From positions 1 to 64,000 of the forward strand of contig NJFT01000049.1 in the NCBI GenBank assembly GCA_002221725.1: DNA of 64,000 nt. The letters are read 5' to 3'. Numbering within the stretch: the stretch's first letter is position 1; each line of letters starts with the position of its first letter. The stretch comes from Scedosporium boydii (lineage: Eukaryota > Ascomycota > Sordariomycetes > Microascales > Microascaceae). This document shows positions 19,953 through 31,934 of this stretch, one piece after another. Made by a program: the position numbers and the translations under genes. Under the pieces are notes generated by a model that was not told where the DNA came from, did no database searches, and worked only from the letters and a program-made list of their open reading frames with translations.

Positions 19953-22900
19953 ATGAGGTCACTGCTATCAGCTGTCGAGCAGGCATGCGCTGATGCCCCC
20001 AACGATGCATGGGCCTATCTACCCACCCAAGGCGCCGGCGGCGAGTTAAGCTGGACGCCGATGACATGGATAGAGTTACGGGCGGCGGTTGACCGGTTGG
20101 CCGACTGGATCGAAACACAGTTCGGCCAAGCTGGCAAACATGATACGATCGCATACATGGCCAGCAATGATGTTAGATACCCACTAATGATACTGGCATC
20201 TATGCGGCTAGGCTATCGGGTAAGCAATCGCACCATAATCTACCTCTTGGGGTTGCAGTGTGTCTCACTGATGTGCCGTGCTAGACACTTTTGGTATCAC
20301 CAAGAAATTCCACCGAGGGCCACTCGTCCCTGTTTAGCGCGGTGAACTGCCAGAAACTGCTCTACAGTCCAGGCCTGCGTGGCTTAGTCGACCAGCTTGT
20401 CGCGAGACATGATGTTTCGATCGCGGCCATTCAACCTCCCGAAGTATCGGATCTACTCTGCGGGAGTCTCAATGAAACTCCTCGTGCAAAACACTCTTCA
20501 GGCTTGGGCGAGGACGACATCGTCCTCATCCTTCACTCGAGTGGAACCACCGGCCTCCCAAAGCCTATATACTTCACCCTGGAGGCCCTAGCGGTAATGG
20601 ACACCATTACGGAAATGCCATGCCCGCCTGGCCGGCGAAATCTCCATGACGAGCTCTTTCAGCCCACCACCATGATATCTATGCTCCCATTTTTCCACAT
20701 TATGGGTATAGCGACAGTTCTTCGTACCATCTACCACCGCGGGCCCCTCGCTTTACTGCCGGGAGGTGGGCCCGCTACTGCGGAGCTAATGGTAGACGCA
20801 ATAAACAAAGTGAAACCCGCGGCGATCGCATGCGTTCCTTCGATTCTTGAGAGCATGAGCGCCACGCGCCAGGGTATGGATGCACTCTCCATCGTCGACC
20901 ACGTCTTTTACGGTGGCGCTCCTCTAGCACAGTCTAGTGGAGACAAGGTATCTGAGGTCACCACGCTGCTCAATGCGATGGGAAGCACCGAGATGTGTAA
21001 TGTCCCTTCCTATGTTCCTCAAGACAAAGCGGACTGGGAGTACTTTGAGTGGAACCCGGAGTACGGCTCAGCTATAGAGGATAGACGCGACGGTTCCTTT
21101 GAGCTGGTTATCAAGCGGAAACCCAATCGAATGCACCAAATGATCTTCCACAACTTCCCGCACCTCTCGGAGTGGAGGACAAACGATTTGTTCGAGAACC
21201 ACCCCGTAAAGCCGACGCTTTGGAGATACATTGGACGAGCTGACGAGATAATGGTCTTGAGTAATGGGGAGAAAGTCTCCCCTGTTCTATTTGAAAAGAC
21301 TATTGAGGGCCAGGAAGGCGTGAAGGGCGCTCTTTTGGCCGGGTCCCAAAGATTTCAGACGTGCTTGCTTATCGAGCCGGTCGCCGAAGAATCCTGTCAT
21401 GATAATGGTTTCCTGGGCCAATTATGGCCCGTCATTGATGCCGCAAACGCCAGCCTACCATCTTACGCCAAAGTCTGGCGGTCCATGGTGATTCTAAGCG
21501 AGCCTAACAAGCCGTTCTTGCGGTCTCCCAAGGGCACGACGCGGCGTCAGGGAACCTGGCAGCTCTACGAAGAGGAAATCAACCGCCTCTATCATAATAC
21601 AGAGGCCACGGCGGCCGTCCGGGATGGAAATACTACGCACTCCGCGACAGAACACACGGTTGAGAGTGTCAAGGGTGAAATTTCCCAAGCGGTTCAATCA
21701 ATTATGCAAATTTCGCTTGCAGACAACGACGATTTCTTCCGCAATGGGATGGACTCATTAAAAGCTCTTGAGCTCCACCGACAACTGCTCTCTGCACAGC
21801 ACGTTGGAAATCTCCTCTCACTCGGCGCATCGCTGCCGTTAGCAGCGATATACCGAAATTCAAGCATCTCGCGACTGGCCAAGTACATCTTTACGTTGAG
21901 GCTCGGCAACGACGCTAATGCTTCTCCTGTCCGGTCGCGTGAAGAAATCATGTCTGAAATGATTTACAAGCACTCTAAATCATTCCCGCCACTCTCGGCG
22001 CTAAACGGGGGAATCGGTGCATCGAAGCCCGCGACCAGCCACTCCGTAATCCTCACTGGCTCAACGGGCTCTCTGGGCACCTATATCCTGCACAATCTCT
22101 TACAGCAGCCCCAAATTTCTCAAGTTTTCTGCCTCAACCGCTCCTCCGACGCATCTGGAAGACAAAACCAAGCATTCCGCGAGCGCGGCCTGGATGTTTC
22201 CGAGCTCGACGCTAGAGTCGTCTTCCTGACTGTCAACTTGACAGAGCCACATTTTGGCCTTTCCGCTTCAGAATATGAGGCCCTTAAGGAGAGAGCCGCG
22301 CTAATCATTCACAATGCCTGGCCCGTGAATTTCAACAATGACCTGGAGTATTTCGCAGACGCCATTCGCGGCACGCGTCGCTTAATCGACCTAGCCATCA
22401 CAGCACCGCACAAGCCCCGATTCGTTTTCGTGTCTTCAATTGCGAGCGTCGGGAATTTTGCCGCGGTACGGCCAGATGAGTGGGTGATCCCGGAGGAAAT
22501 GGACGAGGATAATAGTCTGCCTCTCGCGCAGGGCTACGGCGAGTCCAAACACGTCGTCTCTTGCATTATGGCGAAAGCAGCGAGGGTCTCCGGGCTTAGA
22601 GGGGCAATTGTTCGAGTTGGGCAGCTTAGTGGCCCGGACGATGGTGGCGCAGCGAGGTGGAATCAAACTGGTGAGCAAAATCTTTATTCGTATTTTCGAT
22701 CACTTACTGACTTGAACCTCAGAATGGCTCCCCTCAATGGTGCTGACATCAAAGAACCTCGGAAAATTTCCTTCGTCTCTCGGAGACCACGGCGCCGTAG
22801 ACTGGGTCCCGGTGAACAAAGCTGCAGAAATCCTCCTCGAGCTCACCATGCCTGGATTTAAAACGTCTTCCTACACCCGCGGCGAGGACCAGGACGCAGG

Positions 22901-23240
22901 GTTAGCGTGCTACAACCTTGTCAATCCCCAGATGGGCGAGTGGAGCGACGTGGTGAGGGCCGTTCAGGAATATTACGGAACGCGCGGCCGAACTATCGTC
23001 ACAATCGATTTGAGCGCGTGGATCGAGGAGCTGGAAGGAATGGGTGCTAGTGAGGATGCCGTGGCGCTCTACCCGGCGCTAAAGCTTCTGGACTTTTATC
23101 GAGCGATGAGTGGGCAATCAGGTACGGTCACGATGAAATTCGCGACCCGTTTGGGTGAGGAGCAGTCTCCAGTCTTGGCCGGCCTGAGCCGCGTGGATGG
23201 TCGATTGATGGGATTGTGGCTCAATGGATGGGAGAATTAA
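19953..23240 (+). CDS. NRPS-like adenylate-forming reductase (A-T-R)
   Basis: A 1056-residue protein on three exons: 19953-20219, 20285-22670 and 22723-23240. The adenylation domain carries the A3 core SSGTTGLPKP near residue 172, the A5-like NAMGSTEM and GRADEIMVLSNGEKVSP. The thiolation domain has FFRNGMDSLKALEL near residue 577, whose Ser takes phosphopantetheine. The C-terminal thioester reductase domain begins near residue 674 with the NADPH motif TGSTGSLG and has the short-chain dehydrogenase pair Y-x3-K in GYGESKH. Such enzymes activate a carboxylic acid, tether it and release it as an aldehyde or alcohol. There is no condensation domain, so it does not make peptides. No tailoring gene is directly adjacent, so it may be a stand-alone reductase. 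The substrate cannot be told by eye. Confidence 0.92.
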
Positions 23241-23472
23241 GAGAGGTAGCAGCAAGAGGGAGGTTATAGGAACAGCGTATCGAAGCGACTTATAATTTTG
23301 AGGTTGGTTCGTGTATCTATCTACCATGAATCTATCTATTCGTCTTGCGGAAGCAATAAAGCGGAGTGAACAAACTCCCGCCCCCTTCCCCCGGCCCTGA
23401 CTCGAGGTCGGAACTCCGTCGGGTTCAATACGCTTCCCGTTCGTAACTAATACATTTGAACCATTCTAATAC

Positions 23473-25950
23473 CTACAAAGTTGTCCGGTGCTCTGGACAT
23501 CTGCGCGGTATGGACTGGCCTTGCGACTCGTAGAAGAACTTCGAAACTGAAAAGACATGCCCCGGTCCTGTGGCCACACATGTTATCGTCTCAGATGACC
23601 TCGACAACTGTGACCAACACTTCCTACACCAATAATACCCCGGGAACTCATCCGACTTCCGTGCCGTGGACGCTTGCACGATCTGACTGCAGAGTTTGTT
23701 CGAGCAACACACCAACATGTTCCCCTGTCCACCGGTCACAGCCCACCCTTCGCGAAAAGTGAAGGGCCCCAATGGGAACATCGATTTATCGCTTCGAAGA
23801 CCTAATTTCCGACAGATACTATTGCATTTATGCGTAGCGAAGAAGGCCATAATGCCGCTCTCGCCGGCGTTGGTCTCGCTCAAGCCGAACTGGCGCGGAT
23901 CACGCGTCTGAATAGAAGCGTCAGTGAGGACACGGCCCACCCCTTGTAAATCGCTCACAAGGAAATTGCCTCGCGACCTCTCAAACGAGAAATGTGAAAA
24001 CGCCTGAGCCGCCATGTTGATTTTGTCACCCGGGATATCTGCTACCCATCCAAAATTTGACGAATATTTGATATAATTGCCTTTGATGAAGGGTTCCAGG
24101 GACATCAACTTGCCGCTACTACCTGGACCTTTGGGCTTCAAGCAAGCAGCGATGACGAAGTCGAGAGAGTACTCCAACTTTAGCAGAGCGTTGAATTCGA
24201 ATGCAAACGCCTTGCATAGCGCCTGGCAACGCATGTCCTCCACCAAATGCGCGAGTTTCTTCTTACCGACGTCTTTGAAGGTCTTGACGACGAGCTTGTT
24301 TGTGGAAGCTTCGGTCCGAGCGTATGAAGCGAAGCGTATTGCACCTTGATCAAACGGCCGAGACCGCATATGGATGGTGAGATTCGTTGTAGTGATCTTA
24401 ATGTTCTCGTCGTCCTTCATCATGTCGTCGAGGTAGACGCGGCCGTCAATGATGACATCCGGGAAATAAGCCTCCACAGCCAGCGTCTGGTCCAGCCAAC
24501 CTTCCTCATCCCATCGTGGAGGGGTAGTCTCCAGCCGAACACTGCTAGGGCCAAAGAATTTCGGAATCAGCGCCCTAGATCCCGCCGCAGTCGACAGTGC
24601 AGCGAGGCGTGTACCGACTAGGCTAGCCGAGGTTGTGACGCTCTGGAGAACCAATCCCTTCAGATCGTTAAGTGAAATGCCGAGTTCTAGCTCTTGAAAC
24701 TGCACGGCCGAGGCGGCGATTGTGCTCCTAGAAGCCGCTGTAGTACCGCTCGGTCGGCTGTGGAATACGTTCGACGGGTGTAACTTGCAATACGCCCCGC
24801 CCGAAGCAGTGACGTACACTTGGAAGAAAGCATGCGCCATGCGATCCGTGAACTTGTTGATACGGAGCAGGGTGTAGTGGATGTTTAACTTGATCATCTG
24901 TTTAATCAGCTTTTCGTAGGTGAGGCGATGCGGCTCACTCCCGGGATTCGGGTAGTCATCCTCGCCTTCCTCTAGGTCGTTCAGGTCACGCCCATGCGGC
25001 GGTGCATCGGCGATGTGAATGATAACTCGAGTCTGGCTTTGCCAAGTCGCCTTGAGGGCCTGTTGAATCCCTCCTAGAACGTCCTCGGGAGTATCTCCAC
25101 CTCCGGTCGCCTCCAGCCCGCTAAGGAACCGGCGCATTTCGTTAGTATCCCGGGTAAAGTCGAGAAACTCAATGTTTGGATTGTCTTCGTGGTCCCTGTA
25201 TCCCACAATTGCGACGCGCAAATCGGCTACGTCCATGAAGGCAGTTTTGATGGAGGCTACAATACTCTTGATCTGGTCCTTGGCGGCATTGATATGTGAC
25301 AACATGGAAGACGTGGTATCCATGAGAAAAAGAACATCGGTAGAGTATGCCTTTTTGAACAATTCGGTCCTGGAACCGGAACGCATCGACGCCGTTTTCT
25401 TCGCCCTCAGAGCTTCGTATTTGAGCTCAAGTACACGTTTTTCGGCTACGAGCTCGCTCGGTCCGAGATTCGCCTCGCGTCTGAGATCGGCGACCACGCG
25501 CTCAGCTTCGCGCTTTTCCACTAGTGCCTGCTCGTACTTCATACGCATGATCGTGGACGTGGTGGTGGGCGGTGGCAAAGGTGGGGCTTGAACAATTTGA
25601 TACTCCGCTTCAGTGACGTAGCTGGGAGGGAGGGAAGAGAGTGCATCTCCCGCTTCGGTTCTCTCTATCGTTGCGGGGGGTGATTTTGATAACCGAGTAG
25701 TGGATGAGGATGCCTTGGGGTCTCCGCGGGAAAACGAAGCACGGAACATGGCTTTCGCGCGAGACCGGAGGCTGTCTCTTGAGGGCTGGGACGACATGAC
25801 CGAAGATTGTGGGGTGTGCGAAGATTCCCCGATACCTCCCCTGGCGAATGAAGCTTGGAGCATGGCATTCGCACGAGAGTGGAGGTCTTCGGGAGAAAAT
25901 TGAGATCTGGCAACTGAAGCAGCTGCCGGAATGAGAGGATTGCCAGACAT
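23473..25950 (-). CDS. vWFA domain / alpha-type protein kinase (VwkA-like)
   Basis: A single-exon 825-residue protein. I chose the ATG at 25950; the open frame extends 21 codons further, but those read like leader sequence. Residues about 200-400 are a von Willebrand A domain with the MIDAS-like start VLFLMDTTSSM and GGGDTPEDVLGGIQQAL. Residues about 537-720 are an alpha-kinase (MHCK/EF2K) domain: FASYARTEAS, EPFIKGNYIKYSSNFGWV, AFSHFSFERS, the SDLQGVGRVLTDASI metal/ATP region and FFATHKCNSICRKLGL. This order matches the Dictyostelium VwkA architecture. The last 90 residues hold several Cys pairs (CCSNKLC, WCRKCW, RCPEH) that look like a zinc-binding tail. The N-terminus has a duplicated motif described under findings. 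It is probably a cytoplasmic Ser/Thr kinase with unknown substrate. Confidence 0.88.
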   Translation of the reverse strand: MSGNPLIPAAASVARSQFSPEDLHSRANAMLQASFARGGIGESSHTPQSSVMSSQPSRDSLRSRAKAMFRASFSRGDPKASSSTTRLSKSPPATIERTEAGDALSSLPPSYVTEAEYQIVQAPPLPPPTTTSTIMRMKYEQALVEKREAERVVADLRREANLGPSELVAEKRVLELKYEALRAKKTASMRSGSRTELFKKAYSTDVLFLMDTTSSMLSHINAAKDQIKSIVASIKTAFMDVADLRVAIVGYRDHEDNPNIEFLDFTRDTNEMRRFLSGLEATGGGDTPEDVLGGIQQALKATWQSQTRVIIHIADAPPHGRDLNDLEEGEDDYPNPGSEPHRLTYEKLIKQMIKLNIHYTLLRINKFTDRMAHAFFQVYVTASGGAYCKLHPSNVFHSRPSGTTAASRSTIAASAVQFQELELGISLNDLKGLVLQSVTTSASLVGTRLAALSTAAGSRALIPKFFGPSSVRLETTPPRWDEEGWLDQTLAVEAYFPDVIIDGRVYLDDMMKDDENIKITTTNLTIHMRSRPFDQGAIRFASYARTEASTNKLVVKTFKDVGKKKLAHLVEDMRCQALCKAFAFEFNALLKLEYSLDFVIAACLKPKGPGSSGKLMSLEPFIKGNYIKYSSNFGWVADIPGDKINMAAQAFSHFSFERSRGNFLVSDLQGVGRVLTDASIQTRDPRQFGLSETNAGESGIMAFFATHKCNSICRKLGLRSDKSMFPLGPFTFREGWAVTGGQGNMLVCCSNKLCSQIVQASTARKSDEFPGYYWCRKCWSQLSRSSETITCVATGPGHVFSVSKFFYESQGQSIPRRCPEHRTTL

Positions 25951-28666
25951 CTTGATCTGTGTCAGAAAGAAAGGAAAGAAGAAAATGCAATTCTGGTTTT
26001 CTACGGATCCCAAGGCATGTGTTGTTTGAGCTGTTAGTATACCATCCTCTCCGCTGTGTTTGTGAAAGTGGGCCTGGAGGTTTGATGGATGATATACATA
26101 TACCAGGAGAGACCAGGCTCCGGGAGGTATTGATCTTTGAATATGCAGTCGCGTACAACCACGTCACAAGGCTTCCCGGGAGCTCCATGTCGACCAGGAG
26201 GCCCCACCATCTCGTGCCATCTCGTCCCACCTTGCCGAGTGGTGCGTGTTCTGTGTTCCTTCATTTGATAAACGGTCTTCAATCAGATCGGTACGGGATG
26301 TCAGTCTGCACGGATGGAAGTGTAGAATCACCCTTTCTTCATATGTTATTGGCCCTCAGTCTCACAGCCTGGTCCCCCCTGTCGCTCGCCCATGAAGGCG
26401 GTGCTGCCTAATCTGCATGTGCAGAACATCTCCCCCAATACTTTAGACTGCAGCGACATCTTATTGTGTGGCCGTACACTTCGTCCACCAAATTCAGTCT
26501 CCAACTATTGATGCAAAATGAGACTACGCTCAACCGGGGTACGGCAAGGAGACTAAAACGGGAACTGGGGGCCTAATATATTGACCAGGGCCAGCCAGAC
26601 ACGAGTTGGAAGTGTAATTATTCCAGTGCCACAAAAGACGCAGTATTTCTCCACTCTCGCCCTACTGTTAGCGTGCTGACTTGGCTGGCTGGCAGGCCGA
26701 TGTCGAACCACTGACCCTGATTGCTGAGGTCGGGTCAACTCGATTCGAGATACGAATCTGCCTTACGGGTATCATTGATTATCCTAGAACAGAAGCGCAT
26801 ATATTACATTGACGCCCTCATCCGTAGGGTTCTCAGTGAGGACGCATCTCTCTACTTAGATCCCCACTTTTGCCCGTGATCGTTTCTTTCGGGTGGTTTA
26901 GTGTCTACGTTACCTCATGTTCTACTGCTCCCTAGTACTACGACTTCATTTCATCGTGCGCGTTCGTGAGATAAGCGCGTAGGATAGACTTATTTCTACT
27001 GAGGTAAACGCCGGAGTAATGAAGGTTTGATGCCACACCTCCAGACTCACCTCGGTCGATGGAAACTCTTATAATAAACCAATAACCACGCACTCATCTC
27101 CCATGCGACTTGCATTTGGTTCATCGAGAAACGTATTGACTCCAATCTTGCTCACTGCTTTCACGTCAACTCCATTGGCCGCCGTCTTGGGTACGATTCC
27201 GCTGATATTTGTACACTGAACGAAGGGTCCTCGACCAGAGAAGGATAGTTGTATTTGAACAAGCTAAATAGAATAAGGAATATCGATGTATGTTTGCGCG
27301 TATTTCAGAAGAAGTGCTACGGCGTAATGCATCCGTATCCAAGCATTGCTCCAGGGTATTATCTGCTGATTCCATTTGATCCGGACGACTCGACGTCCAT
27401 GGCGAGCTCGCGGTTTGCGTCGTTGCGCCTCTCCGATACGAATCAGATCTAGCGCTTTATAACGAGTTTTTATAGACTATTTGACTTCCGGAGCGGAGCA
27501 CTCGACTTCTCTCTCATAGCCTGCCACGCGGCAATGCACTCGGGCACTAAGAGAGGTGGGCAGTAAGGCCATCTAGCTCTCGCAAAAAAAGAGTGCTCTG
27601 ATGTAAAAACGAGGCCTAGAGAGGAAGGCCCTCTTGACCTCGGATGGGCTGATATACATTGCTTGGTTCATTCTTGATATGCGTGAGAAGTTCTGGGCGA
27701 CGATATCCGTTGGCGACAATGCCGAACATCCATATGATTCGGAAGTGAGTAGCTTCTACAAACAATATCGCGCCACATACTATTTAACATCGGGGCATTC
27801 TTCAGTTAGGAGCTTTACCTTCTGCACCTTTATGGGAAGATGCGGCGCTTCAGCAGAGACTGACCTGTTCCTTCGCTATCGCAAAACGAACCTCTTTCGC
27901 AGTGCTCGGGAGGATTACATGAGAAGGGGATGTTCTACAACGCGATCGAAGGTAAAATGATGGACGCAAGCGATCTTCAGAGTCTCATTGGATATGTCCT
28001 CGGGACCAGGTACCTAGTGTTGGCTTCCTGCATCCTGGTCAAGGTAGAAGGGATCAACCGCTATTCATTTAGGCTCCCTTATTCTCGATCTTTGGCGCCG
28101 GGCCCTCTTCAGCCTCGATCCTTATAGGAGGGGGATTTTTTGTGTAAAAGGGTTGATTAAATGCTTTGTTGATCACGATGCTGGAATGTATCAGTAAGGG
28201 AAGGACCAACCTCCATTGCCAAGAAGCACATCCTTCCTTTCTGTATTCTGGAGATCTGATGATCAAAACATCAAAACGGAAGCAGCGAACCTGCCAATTT
28301 TTTGCTCAGTTGATTACATATCTACTTGTGCTTCTACTACTTTGTTGGTGTGTGGTTCCTTCCCCCCATCTCCTTGCATGATGCTCTAAGTAAATCACTA
28401 CTCAGAAGAGAAGGAAGAGACAAGGAAGAGTAGTTGTCCTGTTGGCTCCTTCTCTTCCTCACGTCGATCTTCTGATCACCTCTCTCCCTTCCTAACTATA
28501 AGTATAGCCACATCTGTCGTCTTTCATTCACTCTTCTCCTCAATATCATCCAAGTCTTTCAAGTTGCCAACCATCCCTCATCCTCCTGCACAAGCACTAT
28601 CAATCCATCAATCCATCAATCTACCAATTCTTCCAACAAACTCATCACCACTACAACTCAGCCATC
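25951..28666. other. Gene-poor region of 2.7 kb
   Basis: No gene I can support. A stretch at about 27634-27960 on the plus strand reads as protein-like for about 100 codons but lacks an ATG and a recognisable family; it may be a remnant. The final 150 bases before 28667 are C/T-rich with a CATCAATC repeat and look like a fungal 5' leader. Confidence 0.4.
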
Positions 28667-29410
28667 ATGCATGCTCGTCTCCTCGCTGCTATTGGCAGTA
28701 TTTTTGCCCTATCCGCCCAGGTTCTCCATACCCCTCATCCTTGCCCTTCCCTCCTAGCCTAAGATCCGGCACTAACCACTCCTCAAAAGGGCGCCCTTGC
28801 GGCCAAGCTTCCCAAGGCCACCTTCACCCTCGACGTCGAGGAGTCCGTCGCAACTTTCACGTCTGCCGAGGATGAGTATGCGGCTCGCGGCTTCGCCGTC
28901 GTCCAGGCCAGCTTCAGCGGACCCTGGGGCATCAACGGCGAGACTTTGACCCTCAACGGCACGATCGAAGAGGTCGTCGCCCAGGTCGAGGTCATCAACC
29001 CCGACTTCGATTGGGAGGCCGGCGTCCAGGTCAACCGAGGCAGCGGTTTCCGGGATCGTGTAGTCGCTAGGAAGGATTGCAGCGTCCCCAACGGCAGGGC
29101 CTCTCGTACTCCCCTCCTCGACGGAGTCAAGTACCTCTACACGAAGCCTAAGGACCGTGCTCGCCTCCAGGTTAGGACTTGCTCCCGCGTTAGCTGTTCT
29201 TACAACGCTGCCATTTACATGTGCTGGGATCCGGTTCCTGGCGCTCCCGACGTTTACGAACAGTCTTGGGGCTACGTAGCTGACTACGCCGAGGGCATCG
29301 CGACGGACTGGTGTCCCGTTGAGTACAGAAAGAACAAGGGATATTGGGTTGGTGGCAAGGCTTGGGATCCCGTTGGTCTTGGTGTTGACGTTCGCTTTGA
29401 CAGGTGCTGA
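28667..29410 (+). CDS. Small secreted cysteine-rich protein, effector-like
   Basis: A 224-residue protein on exons 28667-28720 and 28790-29410; the intron has a CTAAC branch site. Residues 1-18 form a signal peptide (LLAAIGSIFALSAQ). The C-terminal 110 residues carry six cysteines: DCSVP, TCSRVSC, YMCWDP, DWCPVE and a final DRC at the C-terminus. The arrangement, with a CS-x-NAAIYMCW centre and a GG-KAWD ... VDVRFDRC close, recalls a group of small secreted proteins widespread in filamentous ascomycetes, some of which are induced in contact with hosts or other microbes. Toxicity or effector activity is not shown by the sequence. The splice donor (GTTCTC) is weak, so the exact exon 1 end is less sure than the rest. 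Confidence 0.75.
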
Positions 29411-31175
29411 TTGTTTCCTCTTTCCATTTTTTTTTCTAGTGAGGTTGATGTTATCATTGCAATTGTGTTGATTGATGGAGGCATGGGCAGAAGGAACAAT
29501 CGAGAAGTCTGAAAGAGCAGGAACCATTTCTAACAACAGTATACTGGGAGCTACGGAATATTGACCGGTAGTTACCCTGTCTCGGAATAAAATCTATTAA
29601 AATCCACTTGTCCTGCTGCGTTGGTATGCCTCATGACAATGACGATGTACGCCCTCTCCAAGTGAGCTTCTATTTGATTTGGTGGTTGACATGGCTTTCC
29701 CTAGTTGGAGACATAGTCGACTCTCTTGCATCTACCCAGTTTACAGTTGGCACCATGACTTGATCGAACTGCGCCTTGCGAGCTTTGCGAATCCGTGAAC
29801 GGAGCCATGCTCACCTGACCTTTGATTAGTCAAACAGACAATTCGTCAACGGAGGCCCGATTGGAAATTGTTTGGACGGAGTATTTGCATTGAATCCTTA
29901 AAAGGAACGGTTTCTTTTCAATCGACTGTCTCCGTTATCAATTTTGCGAGGTCAAGTCAAAAGGGTCGATTTGCGAGAGGTTCCCCAGTTTTCTTCAATC
30001 TGCACAACGTGTTGAAGGCTGGGGGAATCACGCTGTAAATTCGAGAGGTGAGAGGTTAGATGGGAGAAAATATTGTGTGGAAATTTTCGGTAAATTAAGG
30101 TGGTAATTTTCGGAATTTTGGAATGGGAAATTTTGCAAACGGAAATTTTGGAGCAGCTTTTCGGGGAGAGAGAAGGGAAGCCTGGGCTAAATTTCGAGGT
30201 GCATTTTTCGCCGAAATATTTGGCAATTTAGGGGACAAGCCCAGAAAGGAACACCGCGGGAAAGTTTCGCTGAAAGCATCGCCAACACACCCCTTGCACA
30301 AGATCAGATGCCTCTGTGCCAAAACATCACGATGAATAATATCTGGAGAGCTCTAGGCGGTACGGGGTTGCTTCCGTAGATCATTGAGGCAGAGAAGTGT
30401 ATGTAGCTATCAAAAATAAAGGCAGAAAGCTGTGGGTGGACAAATCCTCAATCCTGCTCTTCAGGCAAATCCACTCGCCCGCTCTTTCAAGTGACTGATG
30501 GCCTTCCGTCGCTATCTCGACGCTTATTGCCCCAGGTATTCACCATCCAAGGGGCCTTATACCCTGGCATCCGCCTACAGCTCAAATTATGCATCACCTA
30601 CTAATGGCGAATGAATCACCGGGCTGGCTGCTAAAATGCAGCCCACCCTCATCAAGACATCGTAAAGCGTGCCTGGGATTCATCCAATTCCTCGATCCGG
30701 GTCTCAACCGGCGCAGATGACGTTGGGCACCACGGAGATCTGCCCCAGAAGAGCCTTTAATCTTGCAAGGTTCAAGTAAGCTGAGATAAACAACCCATCT
30801 CACATATTATTCATGGTCTAGGGCCAGGGGCAAGCGCAACGGACCGTGGATTATAGTCCACGTCAAAGTAGAAGAAGGTACAAAGGTAGATACCCGCAAT
30901 TTAATCTGTAAGGGCAAGGCAAGGTGTCAAGAATGGCGGCATACGCCCTGAGTGAGTAGTGAGCTGAGATTCTTTCTTGGAAATTTGCAGAGGGGAGGAT
31001 TGACCGACCAGGGTCCAGATGCAGGCAACGAACTTCGCCAAGCATCCCAACGCTGCCCAAACCCAGCGATGTAGCGGCGCACCCAATTGCCCTCGTGACT
31101 AAAGGGAGCACCATATGGCTCCCTTTATCTCGCAAGCTTCCTTCCCCATCATCCATTTTACCAACAATCGGCGAG
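29411..31175. other. Intergenic region with an AAATTTT(C/G)GG-rich segment
   Basis: No gene I can support. From about 30060 to 30240 the words GGAAATTTT and AATTTTCGG recur in an irregular way and open frames occur on both strands because of this composition. The rest appears unique. Confidence 0.4.
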
Positions 31176-31934
31176 ATGGGAGAACGATACGGCGTTTTCA
31201 ACTTCCATGCACCCATCACGACTCCTTGGTCGCCTCCACCGGATTGCTCCGAAATCTGGGACATGTCCAGCATAGTATTCGACTCTGGTACCACCATCCC
31301 CGCACTCTGGAACGACCCTCTTGATGAACGCTTCGCATCGTGCATGCCGTCCGTATGGACGGAGAACGACATATTTGCCTTTGCACCGGCGGTTTGCCCT
31401 AGTGGGTGGACGACGGTGACTATGGCGACCCTAGGTGACCAGCGTACGGACGGCAGTGATGTTGGGACAATGGGTATCTGTTGCTCGCCGTAAGTTTGGC
31501 CAACCGGATCTTATAGACAAATATTAAGGGGCAAGAGTCAACTGACAACACATAGCGGCTTCGATTTGGCCTATATAGAAGTCGGTCTCATTGAGTTTCC
31601 GTGCACGTCTCCTGTCGAAGGTCTTATTTCGGGCAGGGCAGACCACGGATCTGGGCCAATGGTTACGGCAACAGCGGGCGTGATGGCGCATCCAGCTTGG
31701 CTAATCGGCTGGATGGGCGATGATGCTTCGACTTTGACGCCAAGGCCTCCCGTCGTCACTAATAGATTGGTCGATCCGACAGCGGTGTCCTCTACCTCTA
31801 CAGCGCCGAATGAGACAGACGCCCCGAGCCTCGCATCAGGTCGTCTCGGCTTAGGATCGACGAAGCGTGCTATTCTGATCTCGACGGTCTTAGTGCTGAT
31901 CGCGTGTGCTTCATGGGCAGACTTGTTAGTATAG
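31176..31934 (+). CDS. Fungal surface protein of the CPSGW/ATCCP type, single C-terminal helix
   Basis: A 230-residue model on exons 31176-31489 and 31556-31934. It shows the pattern W-x-PPP-x-C, then C-x-PS, AVCPSGWTTVTMATLG, GTMGICCSPGF and a later FPCTSP. This pattern is shared by many Pezizomycotina proteins with an outer Cys-rich part and one C-terminal membrane helix. Here the helix is AILISTVLVLIACASWADLLV at the very end, with almost no cytoplasmic tail, so a GPI-type signal is also possible. There is no signal peptide at the chosen ATG; the frame is open upstream to 31095 and beyond without an ATG, so the true start or an upstream exon may be missed. Confidence 0.6.

Noticed and set aside
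27634..27960. Plus-strand frame of about 108 codons
   Set aside because: No ATG, no domain and no supporting splice partners; left as a possible remnant only.
30863..31372. Minus-strand open frame opposite the CPSGW-type gene
   Set aside because: It is the shadow of the plus-strand exon, which has family motifs and a matching second exon.
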